The translations under genes and the position numbers were made by a program. The notes below the pieces were generated by a model. That model did not search any database and was not told the origin of the DNA. It saw only the letters and a program-made list of their open reading frames with translations. A DNA stretch of 64,000 bases, from the NCBI RefSeq assembly GCF_000238375.3, contig NZ_AHBZ03000027.1, positions 1,054,001-1,118,000 on the forward strand, given 5' to 3'. Shown piece by piece: positions 49,678 to 58,717 of the stretch. How positions within the stretch are numbered: position 1 is the stretch's first letter; the number at the start of each line of letters is the position of its first letter. The DNA comes from Pseudoalteromonas citrea. GTDB taxonomy: Bacteria; Pseudomonadota; Gammaproteobacteria; Enterobacterales; Alteromonadaceae.

Positions 49678-49772
49678 GCCTATGCATTCGTGTGTTTATT
49701 GAGCTTTTTTATTGACTTGCCACTGATGTTTGCTAACGTTGTTTTGACTAAAAAACAAACGAAAGGACAGTC

Positions 49773-49946
49773 ATGAAACTTAAGTTAGCACTCAAAAAGA
49801 AACAGTTAAAAGCGTTGTCAGATAATAATTCTGTTGCCTTAAAGCAAACCATACATGTTGCGGGTGGAAAAATGGATCCTCCTTCTTTTGCGTGTGATAC
49901 CGGTTATTTTATATGTGGCGGTGACTCTATTATCAAAGTTAATTAG
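49773..49946 (+). CDS. Small RiPP-like precursor peptide (57 aa), orphan
   Basis: ATG at 49773 with an AAAGGA SD opens 57 codons. The peptide has a basic leader ('MKLKLALKKKQLKALSDNNS'), then 'VALKQTIHVAGG' ending in Gly-Gly, and a core 'KMDPPSFACDTGYFICGGDS' plus six residues with two Cys and several Ser/Thr. The K-L-x-L-K-K-K-x-L-K-x-L-S leader and the V-A-G-G end are the pattern of class I lanthipeptide and other rSAM/lanthionine precursors seen in marine Gammaproteobacteria and Bacteroidetes. No modification enzyme is visible in the window. A strong terminator follows. Confidence 0.7.
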   Translation: MKLKLALKKKQLKALSDNNSVALKQTIHVAGGKMDPPSFACDTGYFICGGDSIIKVN

Positions 49947-49986
49947 CCCGAGAATACCGTGTTACAGTAAACACATATTCATATTT

Positions 49987-50017
49987 AAAAAGCAGCATTT
50001 TATAATGCTGCTTTTTG
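49987..50017. terminator. Bidirectional terminator between the precursor peptide and hmuV
   Basis: AAAAGCAGCATT-TTAT-AATGCTGCTTTT: a 12-bp perfect stem, T run on both strands, serving the convergent genes. Confidence 0.85.
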
Positions 50018-50054
50018 TTGCCTAGCGTTATGAGTAAGCCTTAGGCAGCTTGAA

Positions 50055-50849
50055 CTATTGTATCGCGCTATGTGCAATATTAAGACTCGGTAAGTGATCT
50101 GCTTGTTGCGATAGCTGCGCATCGATCTGATATGTTTTTTGTAGCTGTGCACGGTTTAGTATGTCTGCTGGTTTACCCATTGCGACGACTTTGCCCTTTT
50201 CGAGCATAGTAATTTCGTCGGCAAAGCTCGCTGCTAGTGCTAAATCATGTACCACTGCAATCACAGCTGCGCCTTGATCCGCAATGTCGCGTGCTAATTT
50301 CATAACTTGATATTGATGGTATAAATCAAGGCTAGCAGTGGGTTCATCTATCAGTAAATAGCAAGGTTTCTTTTGTGCCAGTGCTGGCAATAATTGACAT
50401 AGCACTCGGGCAAACTGAACGCGCTGTTTTTCTCCTCCAGACAATAATGTAAATGACTTATTGGCAAGTTTGGTCACGTTTAATGTATCAAGTGCTTGCT
50501 TTGAGTATGACAGTAATTGCTCATAAGGTACGTGTTCGTTATGAACAAAGTGCGACATATCGACAATCTCTTGTACTGTAAAAGGAAAGTCACAGTCATA
50601 GTTTTGCGTAAGTACTGCGCGACACTGGGCAAGTTCTGTCGGCTGGTAGTCATTCATGCATTTGCTCTGGTAGGTAATGTTACCCGAATACAAGGGTACA
50701 TCGGCACATAGTGCTTTTAGTAAAGTAGACTTACCTGCACCATTTGGCCCAATCACCACATGTAATTGCCCGCATTCAACTGTGAGCTCCGTCTCATTAA
50801 GCAATGTATTACTACCAACTTTCACACAGATGTTTTTTGCTTGTAACAT
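50055..50849 (-). CDS. hmuV: Heme ABC transporter ATP-binding protein
   Basis: This 264-aa ABC ATPase has Walker A 'GPNGAGKSTLLKAL', Q-loop region 'CRAVLTQNY', signature 'TLLSGGEKQRVQFARVL', Walker B 'PCYLLIDEPTASLD' and the switch His in 'IAVVHDLALA'. It energises import of heme with HmuU. Two bases separate it from hmuU, so they are cotranscribed with hmuT. Confidence 0.93.
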   Translation of the reverse strand: MLQAKNICVKVGSNTLLNETELTVECGQLHVVIGPNGAGKSTLLKALCADVPLYSGNITYQSKCMNDYQPTELAQCRAVLTQNYDCDFPFTVQEIVDMSHFVHNEHVPYEQLLSYSKQALDTLNVTKLANKSFTLLSGGEKQRVQFARVLCQLLPALAQKKPCYLLIDEPTASLDLYHQYQVMKLARDIADQGAAVIAVVHDLALAASFADEITMLEKGKVVAMGKPADILNRAQLQKTYQIDAQLSQQADHLPSLNIAHSAIQ

Positions 50850-50851
50850 TT

Positions 50852-51907
50852 TTAAAAGCCTCGAGATTGATATGTTTTAAGTAACATAACTAAAAAGAAT
50901 GGCCCGCCGATGGCGCTGGTGATTAACCCAATGGGCAGTTCTGAGGGGAGAATTAATGTGCGGGCAAGGATGTCTGCAAGGCTTAATAGAATCGCGCCAC
51001 CGAGTATCGATGCTGGCATTAGGTAGCGATGATCTGGGCCCATTAATAAACGCATGATATGCGGTACAATAAACCCAACGAAGCCAATCATACCGGTAAG
51101 TGAAACTGATGCCCCAATACAGAGCGCGGTATAAATGAAAGCCTGCTTTTTTAAGGCAGTGACGTTAACGCCTAGATGCCTGGCCTGTTGTTCACCCAGC
51201 AAATAAATATTCAGTGGTTTCGCCATTTTGAAAAAGAAAAGGCAACATACACTGATTACCACAAGCGAAGGGATGATCATTTTAAAGTTATTTCCCGCGA
51301 GAGAGCCCATTCCCCAAAACGTTAGATCACGTAACTCGGCATCACTACTAATGAGCGTTAATATACCGATAAATGCACTTACGATGGCATTGATGGCAAT
51401 GCCCGCAAGTAATAAACTAATAATTGTAAATTGATTCCCTTGGCTAGACAGTTTATAAATCAGGGTACAAATGACTAAACAGCCTAAAAAAGCCCCTATT
51501 GGCACAGCGTAAATACCATAAGACTCACTGAAGGTACTGAGTAAGCTATTGCCCAGTACAATGGTGGCGATTGCCCCCAATGCTGCGCCGCTGGTTATAC
51601 CGATTAACCCGGGGTCCGCGAGTGGGTTTCGAAATATGGCTTGCATTGCAGCCCCACTTGCCGCGAGTCCTGCGCCGACGGCCATGGTAAGTACCAGCCG
51701 AGGTAAGCGAATTTCCCAGATGACAGCATTCTGTAGTGAATTAGCCTCTTTATAGCTTAGAATATCGACCAATTGACTTAAGCTGATATCTACACCGCCA
51801 ATTGCTAAGGAAATTAACCCGATCATGAAACACACTATAAGCAAACCGCTAACTAACATGCGCTTAGCAGATCCAACAGGTATAAATGACTGGCTAAGAG
51901 CAAGCAT
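50852..51907 (-). CDS. hmuU: Heme ABC transporter permease (FecCD family)
   Basis: This 351-aa permease has about ten membrane helices. FecCD signatures: 'LPRLVLTMAVGAGLAASGAA', 'QAIFRNPLADPGLIGITSGA', 'TGMIGFVGFIVPHIMRLLMG' and 'LPIGLITSAIGGPFFLVML'. It moves heme from HmuT into the cytoplasm. Its start overlaps the hmuT stop at 51907. Confidence 0.93.
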   Translation of the reverse strand: MLALSQSFIPVGSAKRMLVSGLLIVCFMIGLISLAIGGVDISLSQLVDILSYKEANSLQNAVIWEIRLPRLVLTMAVGAGLAASGAAMQAIFRNPLADPGLIGITSGAALGAIATIVLGNSLLSTFSESYGIYAVPIGAFLGCLVICTLIYKLSSQGNQFTIISLLLAGIAINAIVSAFIGILTLISSDAELRDLTFWGMGSLAGNNFKMIIPSLVVISVCCLFFFKMAKPLNIYLLGEQQARHLGVNVTALKKQAFIYTALCIGASVSLTGMIGFVGFIVPHIMRLLMGPDHRYLMPASILGGAILLSLADILARTLILPSELPIGLITSAIGGPFFLVMLLKTYQSRGF

Positions 51908-52830
51908 TATAACGCCTTTTTATCTGATGTTTGTGCCGCCCGCAAACGATAACTTTTAGGGTAGGAAACACCTGAATGAATGGCTTTTGCAAGTTCGGTG
52001 ACAGCTTGCGGAGTTCTTGGGCTCATACCCAGTAAGTAGGAACCATTAAAGGTGAGCACCTTGTTATTTTTAACCGCGTTAGAGTATTTAAAATGCGGTA
52101 TCTTCGCGACATCAAGGCTTTGGCTTTTACCGTGACGACCCATAGTAATAATAACGTCTGGATTAGTTGCTATTGCAGCCTCGGTTGAAAGGGGTTTCCA
52201 CCCTGAAAAATGGGCGCTTGCAACATTATGACCACCTGCTGCTTTAATAACATCGTGTGCCGATGTGTCACTGCCTGCAACCAGAGGTTGTCCTGCTTTT
52301 AAGCTTAATACAAACAATACATTCGGCTTTGTTGTTGCCTGAGATAAAATGTGCGCCAATGCTTTGCGATCGGTTTGGATATAGGCGTTTAAGTCTCGCC
52401 CTTTTTGCTCGACATTAAGTAACTTAGCAACTTTAGAAATCTTCTTCTCAATAGCAAAAAAATGATCATTTTCTGAAAATATGTGTGTATTCAGGCCGAT
52501 ATTCTTGAGTTGTTGTATTACTTTATCTGGACCTGAGTCCGCTTCTCCTAACAATAAGTCTGGGTTTAAAGACAATACGCCTTCTACATTAATATTACGT
52601 ACATAGCCGACTTGGGCTTTTTCAGTAGCTTGTGCCGGAAATACACTGGTGCTATCAACCCCAACGATCCGGCTTTGCTCGCCTAAGGCGTAAATGATTT
52701 CAGTGATTGACCCACCAGACACAACAATCCGCTCATAATTTGATTTCGCGTTAGCCGATGGGTTGAGTAAAAATACACATAGTAAAGAGATAGATAAAAC
52801 AAAATGACTAGACCAAGGTTTAACTTTCAT
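51907..52830 (-). CDS. hmuT: Periplasmic heme-binding protein
   Basis: This 307-aa cluster A-III substrate-binding protein has a signal peptide ('FVLSISLLCVFLLNPSANAK'). 'RIVVSGGSITEIIYALGEQS' and 'RIVGVDSTSVFP' are HmuT-typical, as is 'GQPLVAGSDTSAHDVIKAAG'. It presents heme to HmuU. Start at 52830 (SD GGAA) precedes the signal peptide; the frame is open further upstream but without an SD. Divergent from tonB across Fur-like boxes. Confidence 0.92.
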   Translation of the reverse strand: MKVKPWSSHFVLSISLLCVFLLNPSANAKSNYERIVVSGGSITEIIYALGEQSRIVGVDSTSVFPAQATEKAQVGYVRNINVEGVLSLNPDLLLGEADSGPDKVIQQLKNIGLNTHIFSENDHFFAIEKKISKVAKLLNVEQKGRDLNAYIQTDRKALAHILSQATTKPNVLFVLSLKAGQPLVAGSDTSAHDVIKAAGGHNVASAHFSGWKPLSTEAAIATNPDVIITMGRHGKSQSLDVAKIPHFKYSNAVKNNKVLTFNGSYLLGMSPRTPQAVTELAKAIHSGVSYPKSYRLRAAQTSDKKAL

Positions 52831-52851
52831 AACAATTCCAAAGTTGCTATT

Positions 52852-52888
52852 ATAATAATGAGAATAATAACAGTTATCATTATTAGTA
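52852..52888. promoter_or_regulatory. Fur-box-like inverted repeats in the hmuT/tonB divergent promoter
   Basis: ATAATGAGAA ... TTATCATTAT form an inverted repeat close to the Fur consensus GATAATGATAATCATTATC, with overlapping 6-mers between. Both arms of the heme locus start within 60 bp, so iron-dependent repression of both is expected. Confidence 0.7.
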
Positions 52889-52894
52889 ATCAAT

Positions 52895-53653
52895 ATGAAG
52901 ATTTTAACCTGTACAAGTATTTCAATTTTGGCCCACAGTTTATTTTGGCTGGCTATGGAACCAGAACCCCCACATTTTAATGGTGGCAATGTTGCCGATA
53001 TTGTTGCTTTAAAAGTTAAAATACAGCAAGTTGCAATGAAGCAAAAAGAAAACACTCTGGTGCAGAATGTGCCACTTACGGCGTCTAATGAGGCTTTATT
53101 TGATGGTAAAAAACAACAGTTAATTACAGTAAAAAAATCAAAAAAAACTGAAGTATTAACTGATAAAAAGGCTGTTCAGCAAACAAATGTTCTGCCTTTG
53201 CCTCAAAAAACACTGGATCCTATACCGCAGAAAAATGACAAGCCAATAACCCCTGATTTGGTAAACCCTGAACAACCGCAGGTTGCAGCCCTTGCGTCAG
53301 ACACATCAGAAGCTGTGTCCTCAAGTGCCCCTTTAGTTACAGAACAACATAGCATGAGTGATGAACTGGTTCACGTCAGTGCTCCTCCCTTATTCAAAGC
53401 TCCTCGGCCATTACTAAAATACCCACTGCGGGCTAAGCGCAGAGGCCAGCAAGGTGTCACGGTTGTTTCAATTGAGCTCAATAAACAAGGTGCCATAGTC
53501 GCTGTTGATATTGTGAAAAGCAGTGGTTTTGCTGCATTGGATAAAGCGGCATTAAATAACGTAAAACAGTGGCAGTTTTATGCTGTTGAGCAACATGGGC
53601 ATGCGATTAACGCGAAGTTTACCGTGCCTGTTGAGTTTAGCCTTACAAGTTAA
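52895..53653 (+). CDS. tonB: TonB energy transducer of the heme locus
   Basis: This 252-aa protein has a short N-terminal anchor ('LTCTSISILAHSLFWLAM'), a Lys/Pro/Gln-rich periplasmic linker (about 70-150) and a TonB C-terminal domain ('APRPLLKYPLRAKRRGQQGV', 'VVSIELNKQGAIVAVDIVKS', 'SGFAALDKAALNNVKQWQF'). It transmits proton-motive force to the receptor HmuR. Followed by exbB and exbD, as a dedicated system. Confidence 0.9.
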   Translation: MKILTCTSISILAHSLFWLAMEPEPPHFNGGNVADIVALKVKIQQVAMKQKENTLVQNVPLTASNEALFDGKKQQLITVKKSKKTEVLTDKKAVQQTNVLPLPQKTLDPIPQKNDKPITPDLVNPEQPQVAALASDTSEAVSSSAPLVTEQHSMSDELVHVSAPPLFKAPRPLLKYPLRAKRRGQQGVTVVSIELNKQGAIVAVDIVKSSGFAALDKAALNNVKQWQFYAVEQHGHAINAKFTVPVEFSLTS

Positions 53654-53676
53654 CCACCTCTATTTGGAAAGTAATA

Positions 53677-54183
53677 ATGAATGAAGTAATCACGCAACTG
53701 GGAATGATGAAATGGCCATTTCTGTGCTTATCATCTTTGGCATTAACATTGATTTTGGAAAGGATTTGGGTGCTATCGGAGGGATTTATTAAGCTAAAAA
53801 ACAGTAAAGTATTGCTTGCTCAAATACCTTTACACCCCGAAACATTACAGCTTTTTATCCAGCGCTACGTGGTGCAGTGGCGAAAACGACTCGCCTTGAT
53901 CAGTTTAATTGGTATGTTAAGCCCTTTATTGGGGCTATTTGGCACGGTATGGGGGTTAGTGGTGATGTTTAGGGATATAGCACACTCTCAACAAGCGGTA
54001 ACACCGGCTTTATTAGCTGATGGGCTATGGGGGGCAATGTATTCTACGGTCGTGGGGTTAGCAATTGCGATCCCTTGTATTTTTTCTCATGGTTTATGCC
54101 AAGCGCTGGCGGGGTATATGCAAACAGAGTTGACACTATTTGCAAATGAGCGCGTATCAAATATGCAGGTACAACATGCTTGA
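53677..54183 (+). CDS. exbB: ExbB/TolQ-family proton channel protein
   Basis: This 168-aa protein has three membrane segments: residues about 10-27, 'LALISLIGMLSPLLGLFGTV' (about 72-95), and 'AMYSTVVGLAIAIPCIFSHG' (about 125-147). 'LLGLFGTVWGLVVMFRDIAH' is the ExbB/MotA/TolQ signature. Works with ExbD and TonB. Overlaps exbD by 8 bp. Confidence 0.9.
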   Translation: MNEVITQLGMMKWPFLCLSSLALTLILERIWVLSEGFIKLKNSKVLLAQIPLHPETLQLFIQRYVVQWRKRLALISLIGMLSPLLGLFGTVWGLVVMFRDIAHSQQAVTPALLADGLWGAMYSTVVGLAIAIPCIFSHGLCQALAGYMQTELTLFANERVSNMQVQHA

Positions 54184-54589
54184 ACTTCCGCACAACACGA
54201 ACGACTCGCTATTACCTGATCTGACCGCCTTACTTGATGTTCTATTTATTGTATTGGTATTTTTGTTATTAAGTGTGGCAGTACAAGTGAATGTGTTGGA
54301 AGTATCGTTACCCGACTCAGGCGAGCAAGGGGAGGTAGTTTCAGAGCAGTCCCCTCAAGTATTGAGCCTCATGTATGATGGTACGGCGGTAAGTTATGCG
54401 CTAGACGAGCAGCCTTTTAGTACCCGTGAAACCTTAATGCAAGCTGTGTCACACATAGCAAAAGAAAAGCCGCTGTTTATTGCCATTGATAAACAATCCC
54501 CCAGTGAAGAGCTGGTGAGGTTATTGGCAGATCTGAGTCAACAAAACCGCCAAATTGCAAATATACTTATTGAGCGCAAACAAAAATAG
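54176..54589 (+). CDS. exbD: ExbD/TolR-family protein
   Basis: The 137-aa protein starts at the ATG at 54176 inside exbB. 'LLPDLTALLDVLFIVLVFLL' is the single membrane helix with the conserved Asp used in proton movement; a periplasmic domain follows ('PLFIAIDKQSPSEELVRLLA'). The frame is open 36 bp further upstream, but that would place the start deeper inside exbB. Confidence 0.88.
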   Translation: MLELPHNTNDSLLPDLTALLDVLFIVLVFLLLSVAVQVNVLEVSLPDSGEQGEVVSEQSPQVLSLMYDGTAVSYALDEQPFSTRETLMQAVSHIAKEKPLFIAIDKQSPSEELVRLLADLSQQNRQIANILIERKQK

Positions 54590-54748
54590 TTATCATTTGT
54601 GTTTCTGTTGTTGTATTATGCGCCACAAGTTAAAACCGCACATTTCAGTATGGAGTTAACACCATTATTTTTGGTGAAGGAACTGAGTTAAATGGGGCAC
54701 TGAAAGTACGGTTTGTTTTTGCTATTAAATAATAATCTGGAGTACCCC

Positions 54749-56857
54749 ATGCGTTTATCTAAAATTAGTTTGTGTCTAGCTACATTGTCTCTTTCTGTGC
54801 TTGCACAGGCTAACCCACAAAGCGCTGATAATAAATCAGTGATGGCGACCTCATTAGATGCGGTAACAGTAACAGCAACGCGAACCAAGAAAACGGTATT
54901 GCAATCGGCGCAGGCTGTTAATGTGGTTTCAAGCGAGCAAATTGAAAAGCAGTTGGAAAGTAACCTTTTTAATGTGCTCGATATGATCCCCAATGTGAGT
55001 GCCAATGGTGGTCCACGAAGTGGTGGTCAAAAGTTTAATATTCGTGGTTTTAGCGATGCCGAGGACGTATTAGTTACTGTTGACGGTATGGTACAAACGT
55101 TTGAAAAGTATCGTATGGGGAGCTTGTTTACCGACCCTGAGCTATACAGAACCGTGAGTATTAAACGAGGAACTAGTACGGTCTTACATGGTGGTGGCGC
55201 ATTAGGTGGGGTAGTGCAGTTAGAGCTTAAAGACGCGGCTGATTTTTTACGTGACGGCGAAACGGCAGGCGCAAAGGTTAAGCTCGGCTTCGACAGCAAT
55301 AATGACCAACAAAATGGTTCTGTATTTGCGTTTGCCCGACCAATCGACGAGCTGGATTTACTGGCCGCGGTCGTAAAGCGTGATAGCGACGACTTTGAGC
55401 TGTCAAACGGAGAAATGCTCGATAACTCAGGGATTGAGAATAGTTCGTTATTGTTAAAAGCTGAGTACTTTTTAACGGATGACTCTTTATTAGGTGCGAC
55501 ATTCAACACCACGCAAGATGACCAAAGAACGGAGTTTAACACCACTGATCCTGGCGCATGGGGAACGGTATATCGTGAAGTTGAGCAGACAGTTGCCAAT
55601 TTAAGTTATGAATTAACGCCATCTGATAATCAATATATTGATTTGACACTTAAGCTTGGTTTTACCAGTAGTCAGGTTACGGAAACTGATGGAATAGGTA
55701 TGCTTAAAGATTTCATCGGGATTAAATCTAACTATGAGTACAACATCACCACATTTGATGCGATGAATACCTCAAAGCTTGGTGAGCATATACTCACATA
55801 TGGTGTGCAATATACAGACAAAGAAAGAGTCGGTGAAAAAACAGCCTTGCCGTGTGAGCGAGTCAATTTTGAAACCTATGCGTGTGAGCAATATGGCACT
55901 GTGGCTGTTACTGGAGAAATGACCTCTCAACCTGGTGGTGATCAAGCGCGTACGGGTCTGTATATTCAAGATGAATTTAAGCTGCGAGATTTAACAATTA
56001 TTGCAGGTGTGCGTTATGAGCGCTATGAAACGACTCCAACCGCTGAGTTTGCCTCACAGTTTAGTGCGTTAAATACGAAAGTAACGCACAGTGATTGGGC
56101 GCCTTCAATCAGCCTGAACTATCAAGTTACTCCTGAATTTTCTGTCTTTGCCAATAGGCAGTCAGGGTTTAGAGCGCCGCTAATAGATGAGCTTTATGAC
56201 CAGTATGGGGGTCGTCAACCAGCCCTTGATTTAGATATAGAGTATAGTGATAACAGTGAGTTAGGATTTATTTATACGGCTGATAATGTGCTCAGTGACA
56301 CGGATTCATTAAATGTTCGTATGATGTATTTTGATATTAATGTGGATGATGAAATTACCTCATTGACCAGCGAAAGGCAAAACCCAATGCCTAACGCACG
56401 CTATGCAAATCGTGCCAGTAATGACCGTGATGGGTTTGAGTTGGAACTAGAATATGCAAATCAGTATATGTATTCAAACCTCACGTACAGCACGATTGAA
56501 GGGGAAGATAATACAGGCAAAGATCTGTGGTATTTACCTGCGGATAAGTTAAGTCTTGATGCTGGCATGGCTTTGCTAGAGAACACCGTGATGGTTGGCG
56601 CAAAAGTCGTACATACCTCAGACAGAGAAGTTGAAAGTTATAACCGTCGTACGCGCGAATATAGCTTGCAAGACCATCAGAGCCATACAATATGGGATAT
56701 TTATGCCAGCTGGGACGTAACTACAGACGTCAACCTGCGTTTGGCTATTGATAATGTGTTTGATAAAGAATACACGGTTATAGCGGGTACTGGTGGCGGA
56801 ATTGGTGATTATGGTGTTGGCCGTAATATAAAGACTCAAGTTAGCTGGCGTTTCTAA
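54749..56857 (+). CDS. hmuR: TonB-dependent heme/hemoglobin receptor
   Basis: This 702-aa outer-membrane receptor has a signal peptide ('ISLCLATLSLSVLAQANPQS'), a TonB-box-like 'LDAVTVTATRTKK', a plug ('VLDMIPNVSANGGPRSGGQK', 'FNIRGFSDAEDVLVTVDGMV', 'VSIKRGTSTVLHGGGALGGV') and a barrel with the heme-receptor feature 'FANRQSGFRAPLIDELYDQY' (a FRAP-like R-A-P followed by a conserved block). It ends in Trp-Arg-Phe. Start at 54749 has GGAG. It lies between exbD and hmuS in the iron-regulated operon. Confidence 0.9.
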   Translation: MRLSKISLCLATLSLSVLAQANPQSADNKSVMATSLDAVTVTATRTKKTVLQSAQAVNVVSSEQIEKQLESNLFNVLDMIPNVSANGGPRSGGQKFNIRGFSDAEDVLVTVDGMVQTFEKYRMGSLFTDPELYRTVSIKRGTSTVLHGGGALGGVVQLELKDAADFLRDGETAGAKVKLGFDSNNDQQNGSVFAFARPIDELDLLAAVVKRDSDDFELSNGEMLDNSGIENSSLLLKAEYFLTDDSLLGATFNTTQDDQRTEFNTTDPGAWGTVYREVEQTVANLSYELTPSDNQYIDLTLKLGFTSSQVTETDGIGMLKDFIGIKSNYEYNITTFDAMNTSKLGEHILTYGVQYTDKERVGEKTALPCERVNFETYACEQYGTVAVTGEMTSQPGGDQARTGLYIQDEFKLRDLTIIAGVRYERYETTPTAEFASQFSALNTKVTHSDWAPSISLNYQVTPEFSVFANRQSGFRAPLIDELYDQYGGRQPALDLDIEYSDNSELGFIYTADNVLSDTDSLNVRMMYFDINVDDEITSLTSERQNPMPNARYANRASNDRDGFELELEYANQYMYSNLTYSTIEGEDNTGKDLWYLPADKLSLDAGMALLENTVMVGAKVVHTSDREVESYNRRTREYSLQDHQSHTIWDIYASWDVTTDVNLRLAIDNVFDKEYTVIAGTGGGIGDYGVGRNIKTQVSWRF

Positions 56858-56867
56858 GGAACTTTTT

Positions 56868-57935
56868 ATGACTCAACTATTGAAAGAATATCAACTGCTT
56901 ATTAAAGAACACCCAACAATGCGAGCCGTTGATGCTGCGCATGCCTTAAAGGTGAGCGAAGCGGAACTATTACACGCTCAAATCGGTCAAGGTGTCACTC
57001 GACTAGATGATGCACAGATCCCCACTATTTTGAAAGGCTTGAAGCGTCTTGGCTACATTATGGCATTGACGCGAAATGGCTCTGTGGTCAATGAAATTAA
57101 AGGCGTTTACGATAAGTTATATATTTCAGAGCATCAAGACAGAGTGATGGGCATTGCAATTAATCCCGGTGGAATTGATATGCGCTTGTTCTTACATCAT
57201 TGGCGCAGTGTTTTTATTGTAGAAAGCGAGAAACATTCGAGCATTCAGTTTTTTGATGCTTATGGGCAAGCGGTTCATAAAGTTTTCACCACGAGTGACA
57301 CTGATTTAAACGCATTTTTAAATTTACGCGAACGCTTTAAATTAACAGAAGGGTTAGAGCTTACTGTTCAACATGATGCGCGTGAAACCGAAGCAGATAG
57401 GCAGCAGTGGCATAGTCCAAGCGAGCAAGAAGTTGTTGCGTTTACACAGGCTTGGTCTGATTTGAATGATGTCCATCATTTTCCTAATTTACTCAAAGAG
57501 TTTAAATTAGCGCGAATACAAGCACTTGAATTAGCCGGAGAACCTTGGAGCGCAGAAATAAGCGCTACGGCGTTAGAGTCTGTATTGACGCAGTCACGAG
57601 ATAAGAAAATTGAAATTATGGCATTTGTGGGTAATGCAGGTGCAGTACAAATATACTCGGGGCCGGTAGTTAACCTTAAGCAAGTTGGCCCTTGGTATAA
57701 TGTACTTGATGAAGCATTTAATTTGCATGTTAACACGCAAGATGTGAATCGAGCATTTGTGGTGCGAAAACCAACCGATAACGGCGATACCATTGTGTCA
57801 TCTATCGAATTCTTCGATGATAAAAATAATACCGTGTTGACGTTATTTGGCCGTCGTGTGGAAGGAAAAACACAAAGCACAGACTGGCAAGCGCTGTGTG
57901 ATAAATTGATCTCTAGCGACCGAGAAATTGCGTAA
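56868..57935 (+). CDS. hmuS: Hemin-degrading factor / heme chaperone
   Basis: This 355-aa protein has two tandem HmuS/ChuX modules: residues about 12-170 ('AHALKVSEAELLHAQIGQGV', 'RVMGIAINPGGIDMRLFLHH') and about 200-350 ('IMAFVGNAGAVQIYSGPVVN'). Each contains the 'G-N-x-G-x-x-Q-I/R' style heme-site block, with a His in 'LFLHHW'. It accepts heme in the cytoplasm and either hands it on or opens the ring. 10 bp after hmuR. Confidence 0.9.
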   Translation: MTQLLKEYQLLIKEHPTMRAVDAAHALKVSEAELLHAQIGQGVTRLDDAQIPTILKGLKRLGYIMALTRNGSVVNEIKGVYDKLYISEHQDRVMGIAINPGGIDMRLFLHHWRSVFIVESEKHSSIQFFDAYGQAVHKVFTTSDTDLNAFLNLRERFKLTEGLELTVQHDARETEADRQQWHSPSEQEVVAFTQAWSDLNDVHHFPNLLKEFKLARIQALELAGEPWSAEISATALESVLTQSRDKKIEIMAFVGNAGAVQIYSGPVVNLKQVGPWYNVLDEAFNLHVNTQDVNRAFVVRKPTDNGDTIVSSIEFFDDKNNTVLTLFGRRVEGKTQSTDWQALCDKLISSDREIA

Positions 57936-57975
57936 GTTATAGCGCAAAGAGTGATATAAAATAGGTGACTGCTTT

Positions 57976-58006
57976 AAAAAGCCAGTGATAAATCACTGGC
58001 TTTTTT
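57976..58006 (+). terminator. Terminator of the heme-uptake operon
   Basis: AAAAAGCCAGTGAT-A-ATCACTGGCTTTTTT: 14-bp perfect stem with a T run, 40 bp after hmuS. Confidence 0.9.
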
Positions 58007-58411
58007 CTGTGAGCTTCGTTGTCGACATACCTGTAATGGATGCAAAAGATGACGCTCCTTCGTACCTTGCAAAGCGCTAGTCATAAGACATCAGAGAGGC
58101 GGTGTTAATGAGAACCTGTGTTCTATTAATGAACGATTTTGTGCTTTTATTGGTGCTTTATGTATGTTTTGGTTGTTTTTTCGTTAAATGTCATGGAAAG
58201 TTCATCTATGTTATGCGTTAAAATTATTGACTTGGCAATGTAGATCTATAGTATGAGAATTAGACAAAAAATATGTCAGTGTTTATAAAATTCCATTACG
58301 TTGTTGTATAAGTCTAACTTGTCGTACCGTCCTGAAGTTTTTAAGTACCGTCTAGTTTTTGCTCTATGCGCCCATATGGGCATAGTTATAATTTTTTCAG
58401 GATTTAAAGAT
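58007..58411 (+). promoter_or_regulatory. Promoter and long 5' leader of the cold-shock gene
   Basis: No gene seen. A hairpin CTATG-CG-CCCATATGGG-CATAG (58363-58385) precedes the coding start by about 27 bp; long structured leaders of cspA-type genes act as RNA thermosensors, so this region probably does the same. Confidence 0.5.
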
Positions 58412-58621
58412 ATGTCTAATACAGTAACTGGCACAGTTAAGTGGTTCAACGAGTCTAAAGGTTTTGGTTTCATTGCACAGGAAAATGGCCCAGACGTTTT
58501 TGCTCATTTCAGCGCTATTCAAGGTGACGGATTCCGTACTTTAGCTGAAGGCCAACGTGTTGAGTTCACTTTAGCAAACGGCCAGAAAGGCCCACAAGCA
58601 GAGAATATCACTTTGCTATAA
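58412..58621 (+). CDS. Cold-shock protein, CspA family
   Basis: This 69-aa CspA-type protein has RNP1 'KGFGFIAQ' and RNP2 'VFAHFSAI' in '[20 protein letters not shown]' and '[15 protein letters not shown]'. It binds single-stranded RNA/DNA and melts RNA structure in the cold. Start at 58412; the frame is open upstream but the family start is here. Terminator 58637-58667. Confidence 0.92.
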   Translation: MSNTVTGTVKWFNESKGFGFIAQENGPDVFAHFSAIQGDGFRTLAEGQRVEFTLANGQKGPQAENITLL

Positions 58622-58636
58622 GCTGTAAAGCTTAGA

Positions 58637-58667
58637 TAAAAAAAGCAGGCCGAGGCTTGCTTTTTTT
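58637..58667 (+). terminator. Terminator after the cold-shock gene
   Basis: AAAAAAGCAGGCC-GA-GGCTTGCTTTTTTT with one G-T pair; T run follows. Confidence 0.8.
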
Positions 58668-58717
58668 GTGCCGGAAAAAGAATAAAATCATTTCGTGGTA
58701 TTATAAGTCACTATTTT

